From positions 1-42,122 of the forward strand of contig NZ_JALEGT010000001.1 in assembly GCF_022763305.1 (NCBI RefSeq): 42,122 nucleotides of DNA, written 5' to 3'. The notes below the pieces were generated by a model. It was given only the letters and a program-made list of their open reading frames with translations. It searched no databases and had not been told where the DNA came from. Shown here in pieces: positions 1-8,742 of the stretch; position 1 is the stretch's first letter; every line of letters starts with the position of its first letter. Source of the DNA: Marivita sp. Its GTDB lineage: Bacteria > Pseudomonadota > Alphaproteobacteria > Rhodobacterales > Rhodobacteraceae. The translations under genes were made by a program, and so were the position numbers.

Positions 1-93
1 ACCCGGACGCCGACGTCGCGTGCGCGAGACAAAACCAAACCCCACGAAACTGCCCCCCTGAGCAAAAGTTCGCAGCTTCATGAATTATCCGGG
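1..93. mobile_element. Possible end of an insertion element (border repeat)
   Basis: The 13-bp sequence TGAATTATCCGGG at 81-93 is the exact reverse complement of CCCGGATAATTCA at 42031-42043 near the other end of the window. At the right border this sequence starts exactly where a TauE/SafE-like reading frame breaks off, so it behaves like a terminal inverted repeat. By that reading, bases 1-93 are the right end of one element copy that lies mostly outside the window. CTAG follows here and CTAA precedes the right copy. No transposase is visible and I do not assign a family. Confidence 0.4.
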
Positions 94-336
94 CTAGCAG
101 TCTTTGGTGCGTTGTCATGCGTTGCGTAAGGCAGGACCGCGGTTGCCCTGCCTGCCCGGGTCTCGTCGCCCCGTGCCGAACGGGACGATCAGGTCACGCA
201 AGGACACAAGGATACGGGTAAGGTATCCGCCGCCCGGCAAGGCAGGGCACTTCGCAGGTGGCGGAGACGGTATCCGCTTCGAAGGGTAACGCTCCCCACG
301 CTCGATTTGCGCGGGGATTCGTCACGTTTGCCGTAT
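94..336. other. Gene-free stretch left of the decarboxylase gene
   Basis: No convincing gene was found in this stretch. A short arginine- and proline-rich frame at 104-289 has no ribosome binding site and no recognisable domain. The strongest structure in the area is the hairpin at 337-357, described separately. Confidence 0.5.
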
Positions 337-357
337 AAGGCACCGTCTGGGTGCCTT
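337..357 (-). terminator. Hairpin downstream of the decarboxylase gene
   Basis: AAGGCACC (337-344) and GGTGCCTT (350-357) form a perfect 8-bp stem with a 5-nt loop, only 4 nt beyond the decarboxylase stop codon on the minus strand. The stem is followed by TTAT and not by a long U tract. It is therefore a plausible but weak intrinsic terminator, or a 3'-end stabilising stem. Confidence 0.45.
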
Positions 358-361
358 CCAT

Positions 362-2650
362 TCACGCCACGCAATCGGCGAAGTACTGCACGTTGCCATC
401 TTCCCCGGTCTCTTGGACCAGTCCATGAATATCGGTTTCGAAGCCCGGGCATTCCAATGCGAATTCGCGATTGAACTTGAGGAAATCCACGATCTTTCTG
501 TTGAAGACCTCGCCCGGGATCAGCAGCGGAATGCCGGGAGGATAGGGTGTGACAAGGCTGGTCGTGATCCGCCCTTCGAGCTCGTCGATGGGCACGCGCT
601 CTGTTGTGCGACGCGCGATATGCGAATAGGCCTCGCTCGGCTTCATCGCGGGCACCAGATCGCCGAGGTAGATTTCGGTCGAAAGAACCGCAACATCGTG
701 ACGGGCATATTGCCTGTGAACATGCTCGCACAAATCGCGCAGTCCCATATTCTCATAGCGGGGATGCTTCATGCAGAATTCGGGCATGGCCCGCCACATC
801 GGCTGGTTCTTTGCGTGGTCATCCTTGAATTGCTGCAACGCGGTCAACAGCGTGTTCCAGCGACCCTTGGTGATGCCGATGGTGAACATGATGAAAAAGC
901 TGTAAAGGCCCGTCTTTTCAACCACGACGCCATGCTCGGCAAGGTATTTCGTCACGATGGAGGCCGGGATGCCGGAGTCGTCGAACTTGCCCTCGAGGCT
1001 CAGGCCGGGGGTGATGATCGTCGCCTTGATGGGGTCCAGCATGTTGAAGCCCGGCGCCATGTCGCCAAAGCCATGCCAGCTGTCCTCGCCATCCGAGGAC
1101 TGAACGCCGTCGGCATCGGTCCGTTTGAGGATCCAGTCCTTGGTACTGCCGATTCCCTCGTCGGACAGGCCTTCCGGACCCCAGACCTTGAACCACCAGT
1201 CGTCGTCGCCGTATTCCTCGTCGACCTTGCGCATGGCGCGGCGGAAATTCAGCGACTCCTCGATACTCTCTTCCACCAGCGCAGTACCGCCCGGGGGTTC
1301 CATCATCGCCGCCGCGACGTCGCAACTGGCGATGATGCTGTATTGCGGGCTGGTGGACGTGTGCATCAGATACGCCTCGTTGAACAGATGGCGATCGAGA
1401 CTCGCGTTCTGGCTGTTCTGGACAAGGACATGGCTGGCCTGACTGATGCCGGCCAGCAGTTTGTGGATCGACTGCGTCGCATAGGTCACGGAATGCTGCG
1501 GCCGCTCGCGCTTGCGGCCCATGGAATGAAAATTCCCGTAGAAGGGATGGAATGCGGCATGCGGCAACCACGCTTCGTCGAAATGCAGGTTGTCGACATA
1601 CCCATCCAGCAAGGTCTTGATCGTTTCCGTGTTGTACAGAACACCGTCATAGGTGGATTGCGTCAGCGTCATGATCCGCGGTTTGACGGTGTCGGGATCG
1701 ACATCTGCCAGCAGGGGGTTTGCGCCGATCTTGGCTTTGATCGCGTCGACCTCGAAAGCGCTTTGCTGGATCGGTCCGATGATGCCCCAGTGATTGCGCG
1801 TCGGTTTGAGGAATACCGGCACCGCGCCTGTCATGATAATGCTGTGCAGAATGGACTTGTGGCAGTTGCGGTCGACCACGACCACATCGTCGGGCGCAAC
1901 CGTGTGGTGCCAGACCATCTTGTTCGAGGTCGATGTCCCGTTCGTGACGAAGAAACACTGGTCGGCATTGAAGATACGAGCCGCGTTTCGCTCGGACGCC
2001 CCGATGGCCCCGTTGTGATCCAGCAGTTGTCCAAGTTCTTCGACAGAGTTGCACACGTCTGCGCGCAGCATGTTCTCGCCGTAAAACTGGTGGTACATCT
2101 GGCCGACAGGCGATTTCAGAAAGGCAACCCCGCCTGAATGGCCGGGACAGTGCCAGGAATAGGACCCGTCCTCGGCATAATCCAAAAGGGCTTTGAAGAA
2201 CGGCGGCTGAATGCCCTCCAGATAGGCTTTGGCCTCGCGGATGATGTGGCGGGCAACGAACTCCGGCGTATCCTCGAACATGTGGATGAACCCGTGCAGT
2301 TCGCGCAGGATGTCATTCGGCAAGTGCCGGCTGGTCTTGGTCTCGCCGTACACGTAGATCGGAACATCCTCGTTCTTCCACCGCACCTCTTCGATGAAGT
2401 TGCGCAGGTTCACGACCGCCGGATCGAGATCCGGGCCCGGGCTGAATTCCTCGTCGTCGATCGACAAGACGAACGCGCTGGCGCGGGACTGCTGTTGAGC
2501 GAATTTGGAGAGATCGCCATAGCTGGTGACGCCCAGAACCTCGAAGCCTTCCTCTTCGATGGCTTGCGCCATGGCCCTGATCCCAAGGCCCGATGAGTTC
2601 TCTGAACGAAAGTCTTCGTCGATGATGACGATTGGGAAGCGGAACTTCAT
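362..2650 (-). CDS. Orn/Lys/Arg decarboxylase (class III, PLP-dependent)
   Basis: A 762-residue fold-type I PLP enzyme of the bacterial biodegradative arginine/lysine/ornithine decarboxylase family, which removes the alpha-carboxylate of a basic amino acid to give agmatine, cadaverine or putrescine. Residues 1-140 form the response-regulator-like wing domain. The PLP core follows, with the substrate-loop pattern HCPGHSGG near 167-174, the cofactor-binding aspartate in HFDEAW (D358) and the Schiff-base lysine in SIHKLLAG (K397). The C-terminal domain has the usual EVFNRKIVDFL stretch. Length fits the family (about 710-760 residues). The ATG is preceded by an AGG about 12 nt upstream. The next gene on the same strand, an M24 peptidase, is 256 nt upstream, so this is probably a separate unit. 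Substrate choice among Arg, Lys and Orn cannot be read safely here. Confidence 0.93.
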   Translation of the reverse strand: MKFRFPIVIIDEDFRSENSSGLGIRAMAQAIEEEGFEVLGVTSYGDLSKFAQQQSRASAFVLSIDDEEFSPGPDLDPAVVNLRNFIEEVRWKNEDVPIYVYGETKTSRHLPNDILRELHGFIHMFEDTPEFVARHIIREAKAYLEGIQPPFFKALLDYAEDGSYSWHCPGHSGGVAFLKSPVGQMYHQFYGENMLRADVCNSVEELGQLLDHNGAIGASERNAARIFNADQCFFVTNGTSTSNKMVWHHTVAPDDVVVVDRNCHKSILHSIIMTGAVPVFLKPTRNHWGIIGPIQQSAFEVDAIKAKIGANPLLADVDPDTVKPRIMTLTQSTYDGVLYNTETIKTLLDGYVDNLHFDEAWLPHAAFHPFYGNFHSMGRKRERPQHSVTYATQSIHKLLAGISQASHVLVQNSQNASLDRHLFNEAYLMHTSTSPQYSIIASCDVAAAMMEPPGGTALVEESIEESLNFRRAMRKVDEEYGDDDWWFKVWGPEGLSDEGIGSTKDWILKRTDADGVQSSDGEDSWHGFGDMAPGFNMLDPIKATIITPGLSLEGKFDDSGIPASIVTKYLAEHGVVVEKTGLYSFFIMFTIGITKGRWNTLLTALQQFKDDHAKNQPMWRAMPEFCMKHPRYENMGLRDLCEHVHRQYARHDVAVLSTEIYLGDLVPAMKPSEAYSHIARRTTERVPIDELEGRITTSLVTPYPPGIPLLIPGEVFNRKIVDFLKFNREFALECPGFETDIHGLVQETGEDGNVQYFADCVA

Positions 2651-2906
2651 GGAGGCAACCTAGCGCGTGATGTGAGTGACGGGTGGCGCAATACGCTGAA
2701 TTTGTTCCAGTCTGTGGCGGAATATACTCTGCGCCTTTGTTCAAAGCATTTCTGCTGGCGCGCGCCACGTCAAGGGGCAGAAAGTCCTTTCGTCTTTCAG
2801 GGCAGCGGTCTCAATTCAGGCAAAGTGCCACCAGCGCGCCGCATCGAGCCGGCCATGACCGACTGCCCTTCGGCCAAATCGCAGTGGTGCGCCGCGCGAC
2901 GGTCTT

Positions 2907-3989
2907 TCACGCGGGTGCGATGAAGGGATCGCGCGACAGACCCGAAAGGATGCGGCATCCGTCAGATGTCACAACAGCCACTTCTTCCAGCCGCACGCCG
3001 AACCGTCCGGGAAGGTAGATCCCGGGCTCGACCGTGAAGACCATGCCTTCTTCCAGAATTTGCGCGTTGGTTGCGGTGATATAGGGCGGTTCATGCACTT
3101 CCGACCCAAGCCCATGGCCGGTCCGATGCGTGAAATAAGGACCATAGCCGGCATCCGTGATCACATCACGCGCCGCCTTGTCCACAGCCCGTGCCTCGAC
3201 ACCCGGTCGAATGACCGCAAGCGCTGCCTGCACCGCGGCATCCACAACCGCGTGCACCTCGTCATAGCCTTCAGGGGGCTCGCCAAGGCAGGCCATGCGC
3301 GTGATGTCCGAGAAATATCCGTCGACCGTGCCGCCGATATCGACGACGATGGCATCTCCGGCGCGCACGGCTGTATCCCCGGTGTGATGATGCGGATACG
3401 AGGAATGTGCGCCCGTCCCGACAATGGAAAAGGCGACCCGCGATCCGTGTTCTGCAAAGCAGGTCTTGGCCACTTCGGCCAGATCGCTCTCGGTTATGCC
3501 CGCGCGGATCGCCGCGCGCAGCGCGGTCTGAGCCGCATCGGCAATGCGGGCGTTCTTCTCGAGGGCTTCAAGCTCGGATGCGTCCTTGATCATGCGCAAC
3601 GCCCCCAGCGTATCGCCCGCAAAGCTGCGGGCCACGTTGGGAACGGCGTCGAGCAGGAGCAGCGCATGATCCGCGCGCATGGTTTCATCCACCGAGACGC
3701 TGCGCGGTTGCGGGCATATCTTTTTCAAAGCCTCGTCCAGCGCGCTGTCGGGGCCGTCGTCGTCGCGCCATTCCCAGAACGGCAGATCGGTGTGCTGGCG
3801 GGCATCGCCCGCGTTGAGGGCCGGCATGACAAACCCCGCCGCGTCGCGGCCGATCAGCAGCAGGCAGGCGCGCTCGTCCGGATGCGGCATGAATCCCATG
3901 AGCCACCGCATATGCGCGCCGGGGGCCAGCACGATCAGATCGGTGTTGGTGTCGCTCATCTTGCCGCGCAGGCGTTCGAGACGGGTCAC
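2907..3989 (-). CDS. M24 family metallopeptidase (Xaa-Pro peptidase / creatinase-like hydrolase)
   Basis: A 360-residue pita-bread fold protein. Residues 1-130 are a creatinase-type N-terminal domain and residues 140-355 the M24 catalytic domain. The dinuclear metal ligands are all visible: D217 in VVVDIGG, D228 in FSDITR, H292 in RTGHGLG, E321 in VEPGIY and E335 in VRLEEV. The start is GTG, and its first bases overlap the TGA of the upstream GAF gene by 4 nt, so the two are translationally coupled. M24 members in this size range cleave Xaa-Pro bonds or amidinohydrolase-type substrates (creatinase, ectoine hydrolase). Since the gene sits in a run with an ABC binding protein, I infer that it processes the imported compound in the cytoplasm. 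The exact substrate is unknown. Confidence 0.88.
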   Translation of the reverse strand: MTRLERLRGKMSDTNTDLIVLAPGAHMRWLMGFMPHPDERACLLLIGRDAAGFVMPALNAGDARQHTDLPFWEWRDDDGPDSALDEALKKICPQPRSVSVDETMRADHALLLLDAVPNVARSFAGDTLGALRMIKDASELEALEKNARIADAAQTALRAAIRAGITESDLAEVAKTCFAEHGSRVAFSIVGTGAHSSYPHHHTGDTAVRAGDAIVVDIGGTVDGYFSDITRMACLGEPPEGYDEVHAVVDAAVQAALAVIRPGVEARAVDKAARDVITDAGYGPYFTHRTGHGLGSEVHEPPYITATNAQILEEGMVFTVEPGIYLPGRFGVRLEEVAVVTSDGCRILSGLSRDPFIAPA

Positions 3990-4444
3990 GACGGGTCCTC
4001 CATAGGAACATGTTTGAACGCGGCGCGCAGGGCGTCGCTATGGGCATGCACCAGTGCCTCGAGCCTCGCGACGCAGTCGGGCGTGAAGTGGCCTTCCCGG
4101 TCCAGGATGTTCACCGTGCCGACCACCTGTCCGTCTTCGGAGACAGGAATGTTCATTGCCGCTTCGCAGCCCAGTTCGTTGATCAACGCATGGTCCGAGA
4201 AATACGGTGAGAATCCCGCCGTTTCATTGGCGACGAATGTCTCGCCGCGCGTGATGACCTGCGCGGTCCAGGGGCTGTCTCCCATCGGTTTCGTGCCGGT
4301 GACCGGGTAATCCGCGGGATGCGAAGAATAGGCCCGGCGCGCCACACCGGCCCCCCGGTCAAGAACCGTTACGGTAAAAAGCCGTGCGCCACAGGCGTCT
4401 TGGGCCGCGCGGTGCAGCGCGGCGAAGGTGTCGTCAGGTGTCAT
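3986..4444 (-). CDS. GAF domain protein
   Basis: A 152-residue protein that is essentially one GAF domain, with the typical late core EAAMNIPVSEDGQVVGTVNILD at about residues 98-119. No catalytic domain is attached. GAF domains bind small ligands such as cyclic nucleotides, haem or metabolites. A free-standing one between an ABC binding-protein gene and a peptidase gene may sense the imported substrate or a product. Three cysteines are present, but not in the arrangement I know from free methionine-(R)-sulfoxide reductases, so I do not assign that enzyme. The gene overlaps the downstream M24 gene by 4 nt and lies 50 nt after the binding-protein gene, separated from it by a strong hairpin. Confidence 0.8.
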   Translation of the reverse strand: MTPDDTFAALHRAAQDACGARLFTVTVLDRGAGVARRAYSSHPADYPVTGTKPMGDSPWTAQVITRGETFVANETAGFSPYFSDHALINELGCEAAMNIPVSEDGQVVGTVNILDREGHFTPDCVARLEALVHAHSDALRAAFKHVPMEDPS

Positions 4445-4462
4445 GATCTGTCCCTATCGTGG

Positions 4463-4487
4463 GCCGGGGGCGCAACCCGCCCCCGGC
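4463..4487 (-). other. Intercistronic hairpin after ABC binding-protein gene
   Basis: GCCGGGGGCG (4463-4472) and CGCCCCCGGC (4478-4487) form a perfect 10-bp stem with a 5-nt loop. It lies directly after the binding-protein stop and before the GAF gene on the same strand, with no U tract. Such stems usually stabilise the upstream mRNA or partly terminate, so that the binding protein is made in excess of the genes behind it. Confidence 0.6.
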
Positions 4488-4494
4488 TCTGATC

Positions 4495-6090
4495 TCAGTT
4501 CTTTTCGACGAGACGGTAGTACACGTAATCCGAGCTTGCGCCGTTCACGTAGCCCTGCACGTCGTCGTCCATTGCAACCTGCTTGGTCGCCTGGAACATG
4601 ATCACAAAGGGCGCCTCCTGCTGCATGGCCTCCTGCAGCTCGACATACATCTGGTTGCGTGTCTCGGCATCGCGTTCGGCCAGAGCCGCCATCGTCTTCT
4701 TGTTGATGTCCTCGGGCGGCATCCACGCATTGCGCCAAGTCGTGGTCGACACATAGGCGTCGTCGGAATTGTCCGCGTTATAGGCAAAGGCCTTGGCGTT
4801 GGAATGCGGGTCCATGAAATCTGGCCCCCAGTACAGCAGCATCCCTTGATGGGTCCGCGCGCGGTACTTGGTGATCACCTGCGCCCCGGTGCCGGGCAGG
4901 ATGTCGAAGTTGATCCCGGCCGGCGCAAAGGTCTGCTGCAGGCTTGCCGCGATATCCGTGAAGGGGGCCGCATTGATCACGTCGAGTTCGATGTCGAGCG
5001 GCAGCTCGACGCCGCCCTCTTCGAGGATCGCCTTGGCCTTCTCGGGATCGTAGGTGAACGGCGTGTCGGTCAGGGCTCCGGGGAAGCCTTCGGGCCAGAA
5101 CGCCTGATGCACCTCCATCTGCCCCTTGAGGAAGCTGTTGGCCATGCCCTCGTAATCCACGAGGTAGCGGGACGCCTCCCACAGCGCGGGGTTGGTCAGC
5201 GGCTCGTATTTCTGGTTGAAGCTGAACCAATGGACGGCGGTCTGCGGGTAGGTCTCGATGCGAATGTCCGCGTTGCCCTCGAGACCGGCAACCTGATCCG
5301 GAGTCAGGTTCTTGGCCATGTCGACATCGCCGGATTCCAGAAGCAGGCGCTGGGTGGCGGCTTCGGCGACATGCCGGATCAGCACGCGCTGCATGCCGGG
5401 GGCACCATCCCAGTAATCGGGGTTGGCATCGAGCATCAGCACCTCGCCCGGTGCATAGCGCGCGAGTTTGAACGGCCCGGTGCCGGCACTGTTCTGGTTC
5501 ATCCAGCCGTGGCCCATGTCGCCATCGACCTCGTTGGCCATCGCCGTTTCGACATCGACAATGGAGGCCGGACGCGAGGCCAGAACGTTCAACACGAAGG
5601 ACGGCGCGAAGTCGCCCGACCAGCGCGCAGTGACGGTGTTGCCGTCGGTGGTCACCATCTCTTCGAGATTGTCGGCGGTCCAGCCAAGGTTGCCGAGAAT
5701 GAACGCCGGAGCCTTGTTCAGCACCAGAACGCGCTTCCAGCTGCCGACCACGTCTTCGGCACGCAGCGGGTTGCCGGAATGGAACGTCACCCCCTCGCGC
5801 AGCGTGAACGTGACCGATTTCGCGTCGGCGTCGATCTCCCAGTCGGTGGCAAGGCCCGGCGCGAGGGTGGTGGTGTCCTCGGCCCCGTACTGCACAAGCT
5901 GGTCATAGGTGTTGGTCACGTATTCGCCGGACGAGAATTCATAGGCGGTGGCCGGGTCGATGGTGACGATGTCGTCGATGTTCTGGGCGATCACCAGCGC
6001 GTTTGCGGGTGTTTCTGCCAGGGCGGGCGCGGTGGACAGTGCGATCAGGCTGACCGCGAGGGCCTTGGTGAAGGTCGTGGCATGTTTCAT
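4495..6090 (-). CDS. ABC transporter substrate-binding protein, family 5 (peptide/amine type)
   Basis: A 531-residue periplasmic solute-binding protein of the DppA/OppA family (SBP_bac_5). An N-terminal Sec signal peptide of about 25 residues ends at APALA/ET. Domain I then begins with the family pattern around ITIDPATAYEFSSGEYVTNTYDQLV and the highly typical LREGVTFHSGNPLRAEDV. The ATG follows AGGAGAG at a normal distance. The gene lies divergently from permease and ATPase genes at 6842-10285, with a regulator gene between, and I infer that they form one importer. Family members bind di- and oligopeptides, nickel-histidine, opines or polyamine-like ligands. The ligand cannot be read from sequence, though the M24 peptidase and GAF genes behind it suggest a peptide-like or amide-like compound. 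Confidence 0.92.
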   Translation of the reverse strand: MKHATTFTKALAVSLIALSTAPALAETPANALVIAQNIDDIVTIDPATAYEFSSGEYVTNTYDQLVQYGAEDTTTLAPGLATDWEIDADAKSVTFTLREGVTFHSGNPLRAEDVVGSWKRVLVLNKAPAFILGNLGWTADNLEEMVTTDGNTVTARWSGDFAPSFVLNVLASRPASIVDVETAMANEVDGDMGHGWMNQNSAGTGPFKLARYAPGEVLMLDANPDYWDGAPGMQRVLIRHVAEAATQRLLLESGDVDMAKNLTPDQVAGLEGNADIRIETYPQTAVHWFSFNQKYEPLTNPALWEASRYLVDYEGMANSFLKGQMEVHQAFWPEGFPGALTDTPFTYDPEKAKAILEEGGVELPLDIELDVINAAPFTDIAASLQQTFAPAGINFDILPGTGAQVITKYRARTHQGMLLYWGPDFMDPHSNAKAFAYNADNSDDAYVSTTTWRNAWMPPEDINKKTMAALAERDAETRNQMYVELQEAMQQEAPFVIMFQATKQVAMDDDVQGYVNGASSDYVYYRLVEKN

Positions 6091-6111
6091 GGGTCTCTCC
6101 TGTTGGTGTCT

Positions 6112-6741
6112 TTATGGGTCTTCTTGGGCGTCTTGAGGTTCGGGCTGTGCCGGGTTTGGCGGCCCGATCAGGCGCGGTGACGTCCCGGTCCAGAGAAGCC
6201 GGGCAGGGCCGTCACCGACATTGGCGAAGGAATGGGGGGTGTCCCCCATGAAATGCAGGCTGTCGCCGGGGTGAAGGATGAAGGTCGCCGCACCAAGGGT
6301 CTGGCGCACGGTCCCGTCGAGCACCACGATCAGTTCTTCTCCGACATGCGCCGTCACTTCGGACGCATAACCTTCGGGTATGTGCACGACGAGCGATGAC
6401 AGCGTGCCGCCCGGCAGCACCGTCGACAGCCGTTCATACCGGAGCGAACTGTCCGCCAGCGCGAACTGAGGTCGCTCCCCCTGCCGCGTCACGCTGTCAG
6501 CGGGTTTGGGCGTGGCGATGAAGACATCGACATCCACCCCCAGAGCGGCGGCAAGACTCGCCAGCGTGCCAAGACTCGGTGTCGCCTTGCCGCGCTCGAC
6601 CTGGCTCAGGAAGCCGACCGAGATGCCTGCCTGATCGGCCAGTGCCTGCAGCGTAAGCTCTGCCTTGCGCCGCAGGTCCCGAATGCGACCTCCGAAGGCC
6701 GGTGATTGAGACGGCTCGGCTTGGCGCATCGGTTGAGACAT
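6112..6741 (-). CDS. XRE-cupin transcriptional regulator
   Basis: A 209-residue two-domain regulator. A lambda-repressor-like helix-turn-helix spans about residues 17-72, with LTLQALADQAGISVGFLSQV as the helix pair. A C-terminal cupin of about residues 100-185 contains HVGEELIVVLDGTV and LHPGDSLHFMGDTPHSF. Regulators with this arrangement typically control amino acid, polyamine or osmolyte uptake and degradation, using the cupin as ligand sensor. The ATG is preceded by GAGGAGGAATC, a near-perfect ribosome binding site. The gene stands between the binding-protein gene (same strand, 21 nt downstream) and the divergent permease gene, so it probably controls both arms from the 100-bp region at 6742-6841. 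Confidence 0.9.
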   Translation of the reverse strand: MSQPMRQAEPSQSPAFGGRIRDLRRKAELTLQALADQAGISVGFLSQVERGKATPSLGTLASLAAALGVDVDVFIATPKPADSVTRQGERPQFALADSSLRYERLSTVLPGGTLSSLVVHIPEGYASEVTAHVGEELIVVLDGTVRQTLGAATFILHPGDSLHFMGDTPHSFANVGDGPARLLWTGTSPRLIGPPNPAQPEPQDAQEDP

Positions 6742-6781
6742 GATTCCTCCTCGGCTTGCCGAAAAGCGTAGTAAAAAAATT

Positions 6782-6810
6782 TTGATCAGTCAAAAAATCT
6801 TTGCTAGGCT
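6782..6810 (+). promoter_or_regulatory. Candidate promoter of the permease arm, with A/T-rich dyad
   Basis: TTGATC (6782-6787), 17 bp and TAGGCT (6805-6810) fit a sigma-70 type promoter ahead of the permease start at 6842. The -35 region lies within TTGATCAGTCAA, which has TTGA/TCAA half-sites and A-tracts on both sides, unlike the GC-rich surroundings. It is a reasonable operator candidate for the adjacent XRE-cupin regulator. This is inference from pattern only. Confidence 0.4.
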
Positions 6811-6841
6811 GGTCCAAACGGAGCTGCCAGAAGCCTGCCTC

Positions 6842-7843
6842 ATGCCCGCCCTGCGATTCCTGCTGACGCTTGCCGTGACCTTTCTCGGCCTGCTCGCGAT
6901 CACCTTCGTGATCGGTCGGGTCGTGCCCATCGATCCGGTTCTGGCCGTGGTCGGGGATCGCGCCAGTGCCGAGACCTATGAACAGGTGCGCGCGGAAATG
7001 GGTCTGAACGATCCGCTTCCCCTCCAGTTCGCGCGCTATGTCCTGAGCGTCCTGCAGGGCGATCTTGGCCAATCGGTGTCAACCGGTCGTGCCGTGGCCG
7101 AAGACCTTGCCCGGGTGTTTCCGGCCACGCTCGAGATGGCAACGCTCGGCATCATCATCGGCGTGGCGCTTGGTGTGCCGATGGGGGTCTTTGCAGCGGC
7201 GCGTCAGGGATCGTGGGTGGATCAGGTGATCCGCGTGATCGGACTTGCAGGCTATGCGATTCCCGCCTTCTGGCTTGGGTTGGTCGGGCTCGTGATCTTC
7301 TATGCCAACCTGCGCTGGGTCGGAGGCCCGGGGCGGATCGACCTGTTTCTGGACGGCATGGTGCCCGTCCGCACCGGGCTTCTGCTGGTCGACAGTGCAA
7401 TCGCGGGCGACTGGGAGTCCTTCGTCAGCGCATTTTCGCATATCGTCCTGCCTGCAACGATCCTCGGCTTTTTTGCGCTGGCCTACATCGCGCGCATGAC
7501 GCGAAGCTTCATGCTCGAACAGCTGAGCCAAGAGTACATCGTGACCGCCCGCGTCAAAGGTGTGCCCGAGCGGCTGATCCTCTGGCGTCACGCCTTCCGG
7601 CCGATCCGCGTGCAGCTCATCACTGTGATCGGGCTCAGTTATGCGGGTCTGCTCGAAGGGTCGGTCATGATCGAGACCGTCTTCAGCTGGCCCGGCATCG
7701 GCAACTACCTCACCACCGCGCTCTTGAATGCCGACATGAATGCGGTGCTCGGTGCGACGCTGGTGATCGGGGCCGTCTTTGTCGGCATCAACAAGGGGTC
7801 GGACGCGCTCTACCGCGTGCTCGACCCGAGGGCGCGCACATGA
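6842..7843 (+). CDS. ABC transporter permease, DppB type
   Basis: A 333-residue inner-membrane permease (BPD_transp_1) with an N-terminal membrane helix (LRFLLTLAVTFLGLLAITFV) and five further hydrophobic segments. The ATPase-contact loop is around YIVTARVKGVPERLILWRHA and the C-terminal signature is FSWPGIGNYLTTALLNADMN. An in-frame ATG at 6740 would overlap the start of the divergent regulator gene and add 34 residues not typical of the family, so the ATG at 6842 is preferred. The gene is the first of four translationally coupled genes: its TGA overlaps the next ATG. It forms the channel with the DppC-type subunit encoded next. Confidence 0.92.
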   Translation: MPALRFLLTLAVTFLGLLAITFVIGRVVPIDPVLAVVGDRASAETYEQVRAEMGLNDPLPLQFARYVLSVLQGDLGQSVSTGRAVAEDLARVFPATLEMATLGIIIGVALGVPMGVFAAARQGSWVDQVIRVIGLAGYAIPAFWLGLVGLVIFYANLRWVGGPGRIDLFLDGMVPVRTGLLLVDSAIAGDWESFVSAFSHIVLPATILGFFALAYIARMTRSFMLEQLSQEYIVTARVKGVPERLILWRHAFRPIRVQLITVIGLSYAGLLEGSVMIETVFSWPGIGNYLTTALLNADMNAVLGATLVIGAVFVGINKGSDALYRVLDPRART

Positions 7844-8742
7844 TCCCGACCGCCTGGCTTTTGTCCGATGATCCCGAAACGCGCTGGCAGGCCCGGCTTG
7901 GTCAGGGCTACCGGCTGTCTCGCGCATTGCTGCGCAACCCACTGTCGGTTGTCGGACTGTCCATCATCATCGCGCTTCTGCTCGTCGCCGCCTTCGCGCC
8001 ATGGCTGGCCCCGTTTTCGGCCGTCGAGGGCGATCTGGCGGACCGGCTGCAGCCGCCGTCCGCCGTGCACTGGATGGGCACGGATGAGCTTGGTCGGGAT
8101 ATCCTGTCGCGTGTCATCTATGGCGCACGCATCACGCTGGGAATCGTGCTTCTGGTCGCGGTCATTGCCGCCCCGCTGGGTCTGCTGATCGGGACTGTCG
8201 CGGGCTATTTCGGTGGGTGGATCGACCGCGTCCTGATGGGTCTGACCGACATCTTCCTGTCGCTGCCCCGGCTGATCCTTGCCTTGGCGTTCGTGGCTGC
8301 CCTTGGGCCGGGGATCGAGAATGCGGTGATCGCCATCGCCATCACGGCCTGGCCTGTCTATGCACGCATCGCCCGGGCCGAGGTGCTGACCTTCCGCAAC
8401 GCCGAGTTTCTGGATGCCGTGCGCATGCAGGACGCGTCATCCGTGCGGATCATCGCGCTGCATGTCATGCCGCTCTGCCTCTCCTCGACCATCGTGCGGG
8501 TGACGCTCGACATGGCAGGCATCATCCTGACCGCGGCCGGTCTTGGGTTCCTCGGTCTCGGTGCGCAGCCGCCGCTGCCGGAATGGGGTGCCATGATCTC
8601 GCGCGGGCGCGATTTCATCCTCGACCAATGGTGGGTCGCCACCATGCCGGGATTCGCGATTGTCGTGGTCAGTCTGGGTTTCTGCCTCTTCGGCGACGGT
8701 CTGCGCGATGTGCTCGACCCGAAACAACGGGGGCGCGGATGA
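7840..8742 (+). CDS. ABC transporter permease, DppC type
   Basis: A 300-residue inner-membrane permease of the DppC/OppC family. It has the N-terminal OppC_N segment (LLRNPLSVVGLSIIIALLLV at about residues 31-50), the family pattern HWMGTDELGRDILSRVIYGA, several membrane helices and the loop FLDAVRMQDASSVRIIALHV that contacts the ATPase. The C-terminal FLGLGAQPPLPEWGAMI is a hallmark of the family. The ATG overlaps the previous stop codon (ATGA) and the TGA overlaps the next start. With the preceding DppB-type subunit it forms the heterodimeric channel of the first importer in this window. Confidence 0.93.
   Translation: MIPTAWLLSDDPETRWQARLGQGYRLSRALLRNPLSVVGLSIIIALLLVAAFAPWLAPFSAVEGDLADRLQPPSAVHWMGTDELGRDILSRVIYGARITLGIVLLVAVIAAPLGLLIGTVAGYFGGWIDRVLMGLTDIFLSLPRLILALAFVAALGPGIENAVIAIAITAWPVYARIARAEVLTFRNAEFLDAVRMQDASSVRIIALHVMPLCLSSTIVRVTLDMAGIILTAAGLGFLGLGAQPPLPEWGAMISRGRDFILDQWWVATMPGFAIVVVSLGFCLFGDGLRDVLDPKQRGRG

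Noticed and set aside
413-2137. Long open frame on the plus strand opposite the decarboxylase gene
   Set aside because: It is the antisense shadow of a clearly conserved PLP enzyme in GC-rich DNA and has no family-like motifs or ribosome binding site.
2651-2906. Promoter and CTTTGTTCAAAG palindrome upstream of the decarboxylase gene
   Set aside because: The palindrome has only 5-bp arms and the promoter matches are poor. This is too weak to annotate.
4459-6180. 573-residue open frame opposite the binding-protein gene
   Set aside because: It is an antisense shadow. The minus-strand protein has a signal peptide and all family blocks.
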